The notes below the pieces were generated by a model. It saw only the letters and a list, made by a program, of their open reading frames with translations, had not been told where the DNA came from and did not search any database. Source: Ruminococcaceae bacterium AB4001 (lineage in GTDB: Bacteria; Bacillota; Clostridia; Saccharofermentanales; Saccharofermentanaceae). From it: a DNA stretch of 64,000 nucleotides. Below, one piece after another: positions 33,104 to 42,209 of the stretch (positions within the stretch are counted from its first letter, which is position 1; the number at the start of each line of letters is the position of its first letter). The translations under genes were made by a program, and so were the position numbers. The stretch lies in the NCBI GenBank assembly GCA_000621765.1, contig JHXJ01000006.1, forward strand, positions 1-64,000, written 5' to 3'.

Positions 33104-35401
33104 ATGAAGAGAAGGATCAATATCGGTTTTGTAATTGATGACATAGATAACTATTTTTCTAATCAGGCTGCGATAGGTGCCGAAGAGGCAGCTAAGGCGC
33201 TTGATGCGAATCTTATTGTTTTCCCCGGACACTATATCGGAAAAACGGACAGCAAGTATGTCAACAAGAAATTCGAGTATCAGTACAATGCCGTATTCAG
33301 TCTTCCGACGGAGCGTAATGTCGACATTATCTACATTCTTCAGGGAATGATCTGTTCCAGAGCTGATCTTGAGACACAGAGAACTTTTCTCAAGTCTATG
33401 CCTAATGTTCCCATCGTCTGTCTTTTCTCGGATTTTGAGGGATATCACTCTGTAACTTTCAACAACAAATCCGGTCTGAGCAGCATGCTTGATCACATTA
33501 TCGAAAAGCACAATGCGAAAGATATCGGTTATGTATCAGGTCCTGAAACTAACCGTGACGCAAGAGAAAGACTTGATATATACAGGAATGTCCTGAAAGA
33601 AAAAGGCATTGCTTACGATGCACGTAAAGTCGTCTACGGCGATTTCACGATGAACAGCGAAGATGCCGTAAACGAACTGTTAGATCAGAACGATCATCTT
33701 GATGCTATTGTTTTCGCGAACGACTGTATGGCTGTCGGCGGTTACAGCGCGCTCTCGAAAAGAGGACTTATTCCCGGCAAAGACATCCTTGTCGGAGGTT
33801 TTGATGACGACGCTTTTGCAATTTCCATGGAACCGCCCCTTACAACGGTAGAGGCAAGTTCTGCGGCACTCGCTTTCAAGGCAGTACTCAATGCCGAGAA
33901 CTATATTAACGGAACGGCATTGCAGGATATGACTGTCGATACACATCTCGTTCAGAGAAACTCATGCGGATGCGAAAATTTCGATGTCGAAAGCATGTAT
34001 GAGAGACTGAAACTTAATGGCATCCCGGAGGGAGATGATTCTTTTATCAAAGCGGTCCTGGACTTCCTTCTCAAAGAATATAACGAGGATGAACTTATCT
34101 CTTCTACGATGACTTCATTCCTGGTCGCTTACAAAGACTTATTGAACAGTGAAGATATAGGGCCTTCTGCTGAAAGAATGACAGACAGTTTCTCAGAGTT
34201 CTTAAAGACGGATATCTTCGAGCGTTCCACACGTGAGAAGTGTTTTAATCTGTTCCAGACATTGCAGACTTACGCAATCGATATAACGTCTTCTGACAGC
34301 AAACGCGTTCAGATCTTTGAGACCTTCGCACATTTTTTCAGAAGACTGACTTTCTCCGGTATCTTTCCTGTCAGTGCTTCAGGAAAGAATACCAGGATGA
34401 GAGGTTTTATCAACAGGAGCATGGGTGAAGTGTTCCTGGTCGAGGGCGGTAAGGATATTCCGTATGAGCATCTGCTCGGCGGATTCAACGGAATGGGAAT
34501 GGAAAGGACGTTCCTTTATCTGTTCCAGGGTAATATAAAGAATCAGGGTTCTTTCAATTGGATGCCTCCTACGTCCATTCTTTTGAAAGCCATCAATGAT
34601 AAAGACGGTCTGAGGACACTGCCTGACGAACAGCAGCTCCTTCGTACTGAAAGCATTTTCGACAATGAATACATAACAGGCGATGACCGCCGTACGATGA
34701 TCGTTTCTCCTTTATTCGTCGGTGAGGATTTTTATGGGCTTCTGGTAAATGAAGTGAAGATGACTGACACTTTCAGTCTGTCATCCCTCGCTTCGCAGCT
34801 GTCAGTAACTCTGAGATCGCTGTTCATGATCGAAGAGCAGAACAAAGTAAAGCAGGCGCTGCAGAATTCCCTTGAAAGGTTCATCAGGGATAATACAAAG
34901 CTTGAAGAGATCGCCCAGAAGGATGAGCTCACGGGGCTTTATAACAGAAGAGGCTTTATCACGAATGCCGAGAAAGCTATAAGCGATCCTGCAAATCAGG
35001 GAAAGATCGCGATCATCTGCTATGCCGACCTTGATAATCTGAAGGTTGTTAACGATAAGTTCGGTCATGACGACGGAGACTTTGCGCTCAAGACGATAGC
35101 GCAGGTCCTCCAGGAATCTTTCAGAGATTCAGACATCATCGGACGTTTCGGAGGCGACGAATTTATCGCACTTGCCATTACGGGAGCCGATTGCGATATA
35201 GAGGCCATGAAGAACAGGATCGAAAAGGTTACGAAGCGTTACAACAAGTTTGCTGCCAAGCCTTACAATATCGAGATGAGTACCGGTATATACAAGTTCA
35301 GGGTAACCGGAAACGTTGATCTTTACGATATGATCAACAGTGCAGACGTTCTTCTTTATCAGGAAAAGTTAAGGAAAAAGGCAGGAAGGGACATTACCTG
35401 A
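33104..35401 (+). CDS. LacI-type sensor domain diguanylate cyclase
   Basis: About 765 residues, cytoplasmic. Residues 1-285 form a periplasmic-binding-protein-like sugar sensor of the LacI family without the DNA-binding head (INIGFVIDDIDNYFSNQ, VFANDCMAVGGYSAL, ending NSCGCENFD). A helical and GAF-like middle part (about 300-575) leads into a short coiled coil and the GGDEF domain (about 605-765). GRFGGDEF is intact, and RDSD five residues before it is a proper inhibitory c-di-GMP site. The start is uncertain: ATG 33092 is in frame, but MKRRINIG at 33104 begins like relatives. It lies 78 bases after the fusion gene. Confidence 0.88.
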   Translation: MKRRINIGFVIDDIDNYFSNQAAIGAEEAAKALDANLIVFPGHYIGKTDSKYVNKKFEYQYNAVFSLPTERNVDIIYILQGMICSRADLETQRTFLKSMPNVPIVCLFSDFEGYHSVTFNNKSGLSSMLDHIIEKHNAKDIGYVSGPETNRDARERLDIYRNVLKEKGIAYDARKVVYGDFTMNSEDAVNELLDQNDHLDAIVFANDCMAVGGYSALSKRGLIPGKDILVGGFDDDAFAISMEPPLTTVEASSAALAFKAVLNAENYINGTALQDMTVDTHLVQRNSCGCENFDVESMYERLKLNGIPEGDDSFIKAVLDFLLKEYNEDELISSTMTSFLVAYKDLLNSEDIGPSAERMTDSFSEFLKTDIFERSTREKCFNLFQTLQTYAIDITSSDSKRVQIFETFAHFFRRLTFSGIFPVSASGKNTRMRGFINRSMGEVFLVEGGKDIPYEHLLGGFNGMGMERTFLYLFQGNIKNQGSFNWMPPTSILLKAINDKDGLRTLPDEQQLLRTESIFDNEYITGDDRRTMIVSPLFVGEDFYGLLVNEVKMTDTFSLSSLASQLSVTLRSLFMIEEQNKVKQALQNSLERFIRDNTKLEEIAQKDELTGLYNRRGFITNAEKAISDPANQGKIAIICYADLDNLKVVNDKFGHDDGDFALKTIAQVLQESFRDSDIIGRFGGDEFIALAITGADCDIEAMKNRIEKVTKRYNKFAAKPYNIEMSTGIYKFRVTGNVDLYDMINSADVLLYQEKLRKKAGRDIT

Positions 35402-35403
35402 TA

Positions 35404-36018
35404 TTATTCCTGTTTTTTCTCTTTCATCAGTGAATGCTTTCTTATCGCAAACTGATATGCGAAGTAAGCAAGTACGCTTGTGCCCACACCCAAGAGAATG
35501 CCGCCGATAACGTCGGTGGGATAATGAACTCCGACATAGAGTCTTGAGAATGCAATGAGCACCGCATAAATGATCACGGGAATGATGGCAAGCTTATATG
35601 CCAGGGAAGTCTTTGTGCGTTCAACTTCTCCGGCTTTTCTGATCACCGGAAGCCCCAATATCGCGATCAGGAGGAGCGCTACGGCAACAGAAAATGCTGC
35701 GCCCGAATGGCCTGAAGGGAAGGAGTAATCCTTCTGCTTGTCGATAAGGCTGACGAGGCCTTCGACCGCTTCATATGGTCTTGTTCTCGCTACGATATTC
35801 TTGATGAAAACATTGGTGATTATGGATTCGGTGATGATGCTTATAGCAGTAATGACACCGAATCTTCTTGTCTTCGGAATGAGCACGATGGCGAGCACGA
35901 AAATAATGAATGCGACACCCTTATCGCCGGTGTGTGTGATAAAAGTGAGGAACGGAGTCAGCAGATCCGATCTGACGTGTTCTTGTATGTACAATAAGAA
36001 ATCGGCTTCCCAGCCCAT
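35404..36018 (-). CDS. PAP2 family membrane phosphatase
   Basis: 204 residues, five to six membrane segments. The three PAP2 phosphatase motifs are present: KNIVARTRP, PSGHSG and SRLYVGVHYPTD. Substrates could be undecaprenyl pyrophosphate or phosphatidic acid; undecaprenyl recycling is common for such proteins. The ATG at 36018 follows GAGG at 7 bases. It is convergent with the diguanylate cyclase gene, the stops being three bases apart. Confidence 0.9.
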   Translation of the reverse strand: MGWEADFLLYIQEHVRSDLLTPFLTFITHTGDKGVAFIIFVLAIVLIPKTRRFGVITAISIITESIITNVFIKNIVARTRPYEAVEGLVSLIDKQKDYSFPSGHSGAAFSVAVALLLIAILGLPVIRKAGEVERTKTSLAYKLAIIPVIIYAVLIAFSRLYVGVHYPTDVIGGILLGVGTSVLAYFAYQFAIRKHSLMKEKKQE

Positions 36019-36091
36019 CTGATAACCTCGCAAAAAGTAATAACGGGATAATTGTAATACTAATTCCGTTACAAACCCGTGTTAAAACTGT

Positions 36092-37345
36092 TTATTCTTC
36101 GGGAGGCATCGGTAATGTGGCACCGCCGAAAGGCATACAGATGACAGAGCAGTCTTCGCCATATCTTGCATATGCTTCGTCAAATGCTTCCTGCGCCGAA
36201 TGCATGGGTTCCAAGAAGATGCTTCTTACAAAGTCATCGTCCATCTCAGAGATGAGAACGATCTTGGCGTGCTTTAACACCATTGCGATGGCAGCAGCTT
36301 TGTGTCCGCCCAGCTGGAAGTCTCTTCCGACTCTCTCGATCAGTTCGTCAGCAGTGTTAGCTGTAGTGAGCCATTCTTCAAACTTGGCGCTTCCTAAGCC
36401 CTCATTGCATGCGCCGATGACGATGATCGTACCGCCGTCTCTTACGGCATACTTGGAGTTGTCCAAAGCCTTTTGAGTCTGGTAAAGGTTAGCGTCCTTA
36501 GGAGCGCCTCCCTGGGATACGATAACGATATCTGCTCTTCTCTTAAGAGGCTTTCTGTACATCTGGTCCAAGTACTTGCAGCCCTCTCTATGTGCCTTAG
36601 TAACATCGCCTGCAACGCAGTAAACGATGTGCTTGTGCTCGTCGAGGATAGGGTTAACGATGAATGAGAGGTGGCAGAATGTCTCTGACTCTTCGATATC
36701 AGCTCTGATAGGGTTGCCGTTGAGGTTGCCTGCGCAGGCCTTCTCATCGACCATCATGCGGTGGTTAGCCTGGATGGCAGAAGGGGTGGAGACTCCCGGC
36801 ATAAGTGCTTTTGCTCCGCCGGAGTAACCTGCGAAATAGTGGAACTCGATATTGCCTACGCCGATCCTGAAATCAGCTTCTGCAACACTCCTTGTTATGT
36901 CAACGGGAGTACCCCTGGAAGTATCACCCATGTGGATGCAGTCCGAAGGATCGGAGTCGATGCATCTTACTTCGTTGTAAACGCGTTCGCCGACAAGCTT
37001 TTTCTTTTCCTCTTCGGTGTGGGGTCTGTGTGATCCGAGCGCGAAAACAACGTATATGTCTTCTTTTTTGCATCCGGCGAGATAGAGCTCATCGAGGATG
37101 GACGGGATTACGTCAAAACTCGGGATGGGTCTTGAGATGTCGCTCGTGATGATGCAGATCTTCTGGCCGGGTTTTGCAAGGTCCTTGAGCCTTGGTGAAC
37201 CGATGGGGTTTTCCAATGCGTAGACGACCGCGTCAGGACCGCGTCTTTCATGTTCAATGTCGTTAGCGACAAGGACCTGATCGAGATTCTTGTCAGGGAT
37301 GTCTACCGTCTGTATGCCTTTGCCGTAGCCGAATTCAACTTTCAT
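36092..37345 (-). CDS. larA: Nickel-dependent lactate racemase family protein (LarA-like)
   Basis: 417 residues. LarA enzymes interconvert 2-hydroxyacid enantiomers with a nickel-pincer nucleotide. The cofactor-binding Lys179 is in FAGYSGGAKALMPG, and His106, His109, His169 and His195 match the nickel and catalytic histidines. Many family members act on substrates other than lactate, so the substrate is open. No larB, larC or larE cofactor genes occur in this window. GGGAG precedes the ATG at 37345. The gene reads towards the PAP2 gene. Confidence 0.88.
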   Translation of the reverse strand: MKVEFGYGKGIQTVDIPDKNLDQVLVANDIEHERRGPDAVVYALENPIGSPRLKDLAKPGQKICIITSDISRPIPSFDVIPSILDELYLAGCKKEDIYVVFALGSHRPHTEEEKKKLVGERVYNEVRCIDSDPSDCIHMGDTSRGTPVDITRSVAEADFRIGVGNIEFHYFAGYSGGAKALMPGVSTPSAIQANHRMMVDEKACAGNLNGNPIRADIEESETFCHLSFIVNPILDEHKHIVYCVAGDVTKAHREGCKYLDQMYRKPLKRRADIVIVSQGGAPKDANLYQTQKALDNSKYAVRDGGTIIVIGACNEGLGSAKFEEWLTTANTADELIERVGRDFQLGGHKAAAIAMVLKHAKIVLISEMDDDFVRSIFLEPMHSAQEAFDEAYARYGEDCSVICMPFGGATLPMPPEE

Positions 37346-37375
37346 ATAACGCTCCCGCACGATTTGATTTTTCTT

Positions 37376-37403
37376 ATTTTACATTGTCGGAGATCTTTCT
37401 CAA
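37376..37403 (-). promoter_or_regulatory. Promoter of the larA-like gene
   Basis: On the minus strand TTGAGA (37403-37398), 16-base spacer, TAAAAT (37381-37376), about 31 bases before the ATG. Confidence 0.5.
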
Positions 37404-37505
37404 TAACGAAGGAACACAAAAGCGAAAATCGTTAAGTTCTTGTATTTGGTGATGTTCATGCATCCGGTGTGATAAGATTAGAAAAAAAGATGGGGGAGAC
37501 GGAAC

Positions 37506-37616
37506 ATGGCTGTGTTTGAATTGTTCACTGATGCTGATCTTATTCTCGAGATGGCCTTGCTTCCGTTTACGCTCTTTCTCCTTCTGTTTTTTATCATGTG
37601 GCGTAAAGACAAATAA
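37506..37616 (+). CDS. 36-residue single-span membrane peptide
   Basis: ATG at 37506 with GGGGGAG eight bases upstream, ending in TAA at 37616. The peptide has an acidic N-terminus (MAVFELFTDADLILE), one hydrophobic segment (about residues 16-32) and a basic end (WRKDK), giving an inside-positive orientation. It stands alone between the divergent larA promoter and glnA and is followed at once by an intrinsic terminator, so it looks like its own transcription unit. Small membrane peptides of this form include regulators of transporters and type I toxins; no family is recognised. Confidence 0.6.
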   Translation: MAVFELFTDADLILEMALLPFTLFLLLFFIMWRKDK

Positions 37617-37618
37617 CG

Positions 37619-37687
37619 TTCTTGTGCAGATTGCTTTTTTTATCCTACAAAAAAGGGCATTTTGTCCCTGCCTGAACAAGTTTTTTT
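37619..37687 (+). terminator. Terminator after the small membrane peptide
   Basis: CTTGT-G-CAG (from 37620) pairs with CTG-A-ACAAG (to 37680), with a smaller AGGG/CCCT hairpin inside, followed by seven T. The T run overlaps the start of the glnA promoter (TTGACA at 37686). Confidence 0.55.
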
Positions 37688-37715
37688 GACATCTCCTATG
37701 CTATGATTTTATTAG
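37686..37715 (+). promoter_or_regulatory. Probable glnA promoter
   Basis: TTGACA (37686-37691), then 17-18 bases and TTATTA/TATTAG (37709-37715). The -35 is perfect and the -10 is weak. Confidence 0.5.
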
Positions 37716-37762
37716 ATAAGCGTTGACCTGAACGTGCAATAACATTTCGGATCAGCGCTTAT
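37716..37762 (+). promoter_or_regulatory. Inverted repeat in the glnA leader
   Basis: ATAAGCGTTGACC (37716-37728) pairs with GGATCAGCGCTTAT (37749-37762) with one G-U pair and one bulge, around a 20-base loop. It begins at the expected transcription start and ends about 13 bases before the ribosome binding site. It could be a 5' stabilising hairpin, an operator, or an RNA control element for glutamine synthetase. Confidence 0.5.
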
Positions 37763-37785
37763 TTACTTTAGCGGAGGTGGAATAT

Positions 37786-39210
37786 ATGCTAAGTAACTTT
37801 GAGGAAGCGAAGAATTTTATCGCTGAGAATGACATCAAGATGATCGATTTCAGGATGATCGATCTGAACGGCAGGTGGCATCATCTTACGATACCTGCTG
37901 ACAGATTCTCCGAATCGACAATGACCGCAGGAATCGGTTTTGACGGCAGCAACTATGGTTTTGCTCCTGTCGAGAAGAGTGACATGGTATTTATTCCGGA
38001 TCTCTCTAGTGCCGCTATCGATGATTTCTGTGAGATCAAGACACTCTCAATGATCGGCGATGTAAGGATCATTGGCAAGAATGAAAATGTTCCCTTTAAC
38101 CAGGAACCCAGAAACGTCTGCAAGCGCGCAGAAGAGTACATGAAGGAATTGGGTGTAGCTGATACGTTCCTTCTTGGTCCCGAGTTCGAATTCTATGTTT
38201 TCGACGAGGTAACCTACAACAACAAACCAAATAGCTCAGGTTTCACTCTTGACGGTGCGGAAGCCTTCTGGAACACCGGCGAATTCGGAAGCCACGGCTT
38301 CCAGACACCTCATCAGGGCGGCTATCATATTGCTCCTCCTCAGGATATAGCTTACGACTTCAGAAGCCGTGTAACCATGCTGATGGAACAGCAGGGTATT
38401 AAGGTCAAGTATCACCATCACGAAGTCGGTTCTGCCCAGATGGAGATCGAAGTCGAGTTTGGCGGCATGACAGAGATGGCCGATAAGACCATGCTCACCA
38501 AGTACATCGTTAAGAATGAGGCCGTTAAGGAAGGCAAGACCGCTACATTCATGCCCAAGCCCATCTATGGTGAAGCAGGTTCCGGAATGCACGTTCACAT
38601 GCTGATGTTCAAGGACGGCCAGCCGATCTTCTACGATGAGAACGGATACTCAGGCCTGTCGCAGACAGCTCTGTATTTTATCGGAGGCGTTTTGCGCCAC
38701 GTTTCAGCCATCTGCGCATTCTCGAACCCTTCAACAAACTCATATAAGAGACTTCTCCCGGGCTTTGAAGCACCTGTTACCATCGGTTATGCAACCGCTA
38801 ACAGAAGCGCCGTAATCCGTATCCCGGCTTATGCAAAGACACCCGACAAGAAGAGATTCGAACTTAGAAATCCGGATGCCACATGCAATCCTTACTATTG
38901 CTACGCAGCTATCCTCATGGCAGGTCTGGACGGCATCAAGAATAAGATCGATCCGGAAGCAGAAGGCTATGGTCCTTATGACTTCAATCTTTTCAACCTT
39001 TCCGATGAGGACAAGAAAAAGATCAAGGGTCTTCCTAAGTCATTAGGCTCAGCTCTTAAGGCTTTGGAAAAGGATCACGACTTCCTCACTGCAGGTGGCG
39101 TTTTCCCGATCGAGCTTATCAACCTCTGGATCGCTAACCGCAGAAAGGATCTCGGACGTCACATCTCAATGCCTACACCTATGGAATACGAGATGTATTA
39201 CGATCTCTGA
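37786..39210 (+). CDS. glnA: Glutamine synthetase, type I (GSI-alpha)
   Basis: 474 residues. It makes glutamine from glutamate, ammonia and ATP. Present are DGSNYGFAPVEKSDM, the metal ligands in LGPEFEFYVFD, the HHHEVGSAQMEIE segment, GSGMHVHM, and NRSAVIRIPAY. The adenylylation tyrosine of GSI-beta is absent (LFNLSDED at that place), so control is expected at expression and feedback levels. GGAGG is 8 bases before ATG 37786. A strong terminator follows. Confidence 0.97.
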   Translation: MLSNFEEAKNFIAENDIKMIDFRMIDLNGRWHHLTIPADRFSESTMTAGIGFDGSNYGFAPVEKSDMVFIPDLSSAAIDDFCEIKTLSMIGDVRIIGKNENVPFNQEPRNVCKRAEEYMKELGVADTFLLGPEFEFYVFDEVTYNNKPNSSGFTLDGAEAFWNTGEFGSHGFQTPHQGGYHIAPPQDIAYDFRSRVTMLMEQQGIKVKYHHHEVGSAQMEIEVEFGGMTEMADKTMLTKYIVKNEAVKEGKTATFMPKPIYGEAGSGMHVHMLMFKDGQPIFYDENGYSGLSQTALYFIGGVLRHVSAICAFSNPSTNSYKRLLPGFEAPVTIGYATANRSAVIRIPAYAKTPDKKRFELRNPDATCNPYYCYAAILMAGLDGIKNKIDPEAEGYGPYDFNLFNLSDEDKKKIKGLPKSLGSALKALEKDHDFLTAGGVFPIELINLWIANRRKDLGRHISMPTPMEYEMYYDL

Positions 39211-39238
39211 TACCGTTCTTAATGAAAAAGATCTTTAT

Positions 39239-39266
39239 GCCCGGGAGCGACTGCCCCGGGCTTTTT
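39239..39266 (+). terminator. Terminator after glnA
   Basis: GCCCGGG (39239-39245) pairs with CCCGGGC (39255-39261) with a 9-base loop, then TTTTT. Confidence 0.9.
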
Positions 39267-39300
39267 CATACCCGGAAAGTATGGGCGTATACTGAAGATT

Positions 39301-39525
39301 ACAGGCGCCGGCTTTTATGAGATAATTATTGGTGCGGAAGTTATCTTGATAGAGAAGTCAGGGCAGGTCTCCGGGGAACTGAAGATGCCGTTCAGGTTAA
39401 GCGTCAGCGTCGGTTATGTCATCATCGATCCCGAGAACGATCTCGAGAATGAGGAATATTTCCGCATGGCAGACGAAGCAATGTATGAGATGAAGAGAGA
39501 GGCACACAAAAATGATCTTATCTAA
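39301..39525 (+). pseudogene. C-terminal remnant of a GGDEF domain
   Basis: The frame ending at TAA 39523-39525 encodes KMPFRLSVSVGYVIIDPEND and then YFRMADEAMYEMKREAHKN, the last strands and helix of a GGDEF domain. The N-terminal half with the GGDEF active-site loop is missing; upstream the frame runs into the glnA terminator. A short start at ATG 39385 with GGGGA before it could still make a 46-residue peptide. The end overlaps the start of the next gene by 14 bases. I read it as a deletion scar, which also fits the 302-base gap after glnA. Confidence 0.75.
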
Positions 39526-40462
39526 TGAAGAACTCAAGAAAATATATTTCGGTGCATATGAATTTGAAGAGACTCCGGACGGATATCTGAAGGCAAACCA
39601 GTATTCGGGACCACAGATGGATTATTTCCATAATGCTCTGGAGATGTGGTCGGAAAGATGTGATGCATCGACTGCGAAGACGCTGGAGTTTACCACGGAT
39701 GCTTCTGAGGTCTCATTTGATTATAAGATGATCTGGAAATGTTCCGAGGACTCCGTCGAGCTTTATGTAGACGGGCTAGCCCACGAGATCGTATATGTTA
39801 AGGATATGAAGGAGGAGGGAAGCATCAGGTTTTCGCTGCCTGAGGGCACACACAGCATCATGATCTATCTTGCCATTGATGCTACCCTGCTCATCAAGAA
39901 CTTCTCGATCGATTCTTCTTATCAGATTCCGGTAAAGAACACCAAAGTTCTCTGGCTCGGTGATTCGATAACGCAGGGGTACGGATCTCTGCGTTCGTCC
40001 GAAAGCTATGTAAGCATCGCAAACAGATATCTTGACTGGGACATTCTCAACCAGGGAATAGGCGGATATGTCTACGATAAGAAGTCTCTCATGCCGATGC
40101 CCGGATATACTCCCGATAAGATCGTAGTTGCGCTTGGCACCAATCAGTATGGCGCGGAGACAATGGCTGATGTTGAAGAGTACTACGAGACGCTAATAGG
40201 GATCTACGGAACGGAGATACCTGTGCTCTGCATCTCGCCGATATGGAGAGGTGACAATCCTGAAGAACTTCCGGTATTCTTCAGATTCTGCGAAAACGTG
40301 AAGAAGATCGCTGGAAGATATCCGAACATCAAGGTGATCGACGGTCTGACTCTCGTACCGCACATGGAGCTTTATTATCTTGATAATCTCCATCCGAACA
40401 GCCTCGGTACTGAGACATATGCAGCCAATCTCGTTAAAGAGATGAAGCGGATCGGATTTTGA
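39512..40462 (+). CDS. SGNH/GDSL hydrolase with N-terminal beta-sandwich
   Basis: 316 residues. The N-terminal ~135 residues form a beta-rich, probably carbohydrate-binding module as in family 2 carbohydrate esterases and SsfX3-like proteins. The hydrolase domain has GDSITQGYG (block I, catalytic Ser near residue 151), the glycine block GIGGYVYDKK, ALGTNQYG (block III Asn) and DNLHPNSLG (block V Asp and His). It probably removes acyl groups from sugars. There is no signal peptide, so action is intracellular. AGAGG lies before the ATG. Confidence 0.87.
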   Translation: MILSNEELKKIYFGAYEFEETPDGYLKANQYSGPQMDYFHNALEMWSERCDASTAKTLEFTTDASEVSFDYKMIWKCSEDSVELYVDGLAHEIVYVKDMKEEGSIRFSLPEGTHSIMIYLAIDATLLIKNFSIDSSYQIPVKNTKVLWLGDSITQGYGSLRSSESYVSIANRYLDWDILNQGIGGYVYDKKSLMPMPGYTPDKIVVALGTNQYGAETMADVEEYYETLIGIYGTEIPVLCISPIWRGDNPEELPVFFRFCENVKKIAGRYPNIKVIDGLTLVPHMELYYLDNLHPNSLGTETYAANLVKEMKRIGF

Positions 40463-40469
40463 GACATAA

Positions 40470-42206
40470 ATGAGAAAAAATCTTAAGTTGATGCTCAGTT
40501 ACTATAAGCCTTATCTGGGAACGTTTTTCCTGGATATGTTTTTTGCTGTCCTGGCATCGGCGATCGCGCTGGCTATCCCTTCCGTCGTAAGGATAATAAC
40601 GGCGGAGATCCCTAATATGTCCAGCGAAGAAGGAATGGACAGGATACTGAAGATCGCGATACTTCTGATCGTTCTGATGATCGTCCAGTTCTTTGCAAAC
40701 TATTACATTTCCTATATCGGACATGTTATGGGCGCGAAAATGGAATATGACATGAGGGCGGAGATCTTCTCGCATTATCAGAAACTCTCATTCTCGTTCT
40801 TTGACGATCAGAAGGTCGGCCAGCTCATGAGCAGGATCACGAGCGATCTTTTCGAGATAACGGAATTGCTGCATCACGGACCTGAGAATATAATCACTTC
40901 GCTGATCAAGATAGTCGGTTCTTTTATCATACTGGCAGGCATCAGCGGGTATCTTACTCTTGCTGCTTTCATCATGCTGCCGTTCATGTTCCTGTTTGCT
41001 TATATACTCAATAAGAGGATGAGAAGGGCATTCAGGAAAAACAGGGAGAAGATCGCTGAGATAAATACGCAGATCGAAGATAATCTTTCCGGAATCCGCG
41101 TCGTAAAATCCTTTGCAAATGAGGAGATCGAGAACGAGAAATTCAAGGTGGGGAACGAAGGCTTCCTTAAGGCCAAGAAAGCAAGTTATTTCAACATGGG
41201 TATCTTCCATTCCGGAATGACTGCGTTCACGCTCCTGATCAATATAATCGTCATTATCACGGGCGGTGTCCTTATGACAAACGGACTTGTCCAGATACCT
41301 GATTTTGTTGCGTTCCTGCTCTATATCAATATTTTTACCGAGCCGGTAAGAACGCTCATTGATTTCACCGAACAGTTCCAGAACGGATACACAGGATTTG
41401 AACGTTTCGTTGAGATGATAAGCGTCGTTCCTGACATTCAGGATAAGGAGGATGCGTTAGAGCTTACCGACGTTAAGGGCGATATCAGATTTGATGATGT
41501 ATCGTTCAAGTATAAAGACGGCGCGCACAGGGTATTAAGACATATCAATCTTGAGATTCCGGCAGGAGCTTATGTCGCGCTTGTCGGATCTTCCGGCGGC
41601 GGAAAGACAACGCTCTGCAGCCTTATCCCGAGATTCTATGATGTAACGGACGGTTCGATAAAGATCGACGGAAAAGACATAAGGGACGTTACATTAAAGA
41701 GCCTTAGGGATAACATCGGAATAGTCCAGCAGGATGTCTATATGTTTGCCGGAACGATAATGGATAATATCAGTTACGGAAGACCAGGAGCTACAAAAGA
41801 GGAGATCATCGAAGCCGCAAAACTTGCTAACGCGCACGATTTCATAATGGAGCTCCCGAACGGATACGATACCGACATAGGGCAGAGGGGCGTAAAACTC
41901 TCTGGCGGCCAGAAGCAGAGGATATCCATAGCACGAGTCTTTCTTAAGAACCCTCCGATACTGATCTTCGATGAGGCGACCAGCGCACTTGATAATGAGA
42001 GCGAGAATATCGTCAAGGAATCACTGGAGAGACTTGCAAAGAACAGGACGACTCTTGTAATTGCCCACAGACTGTCGACGATTAGAAATGCCGGAAGGAT
42101 ACTCGTTCTGACCGAGAACGGAATAGAAGAGAGCGGAACGCATGATGAACTAATGCGTAAGAACGGTGTTTATGCTGCTCTCTATAAATGGAATGACATA
42201 ACCTGA
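40470..42206 (+). CDS. ABC transporter, fused permease and ATPase (exporter type)
   Basis: 578 residues. Six membrane segments (residues about 15-310) of the type I exporter fold are followed by the nucleotide-binding domain: Walker A GSSGGGKTT (about 373), Q-loop QQDVYMF, signature LSGGQKQR, Walker B ILIFDEATSALD and His-loop AHRLS. It is a half-transporter expected to work as a homodimer, exporting a lipid, peptide or drug. It follows the esterase gene by 7 bases; the two may share a substrate, though nothing proves this. Confidence 0.92.
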   Translation: MRKNLKLMLSYYKPYLGTFFLDMFFAVLASAIALAIPSVVRIITAEIPNMSSEEGMDRILKIAILLIVLMIVQFFANYYISYIGHVMGAKMEYDMRAEIFSHYQKLSFSFFDDQKVGQLMSRITSDLFEITELLHHGPENIITSLIKIVGSFIILAGISGYLTLAAFIMLPFMFLFAYILNKRMRRAFRKNREKIAEINTQIEDNLSGIRVVKSFANEEIENEKFKVGNEGFLKAKKASYFNMGIFHSGMTAFTLLINIIVIITGGVLMTNGLVQIPDFVAFLLYINIFTEPVRTLIDFTEQFQNGYTGFERFVEMISVVPDIQDKEDALELTDVKGDIRFDDVSFKYKDGAHRVLRHINLEIPAGAYVALVGSSGGGKTTLCSLIPRFYDVTDGSIKIDGKDIRDVTLKSLRDNIGIVQQDVYMFAGTIMDNISYGRPGATKEEIIEAAKLANAHDFIMELPNGYDTDIGQRGVKLSGGQKQRISIARVFLKNPPILIFDEATSALDNESENIVKESLERLAKNRTTLVIAHRLSTIRNAGRILVLTENGIEESGTHDELMRKNGVYAALYKWNDIT

Positions 42207-42209
42207 TCT

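Noticed and set aside
36092-37345. Complete lactate racemase system
   Set aside because: Only the LarA-like enzyme is present; the cofactor synthesis genes larB, larC and larE are not in this window, so the activity cannot be claimed.
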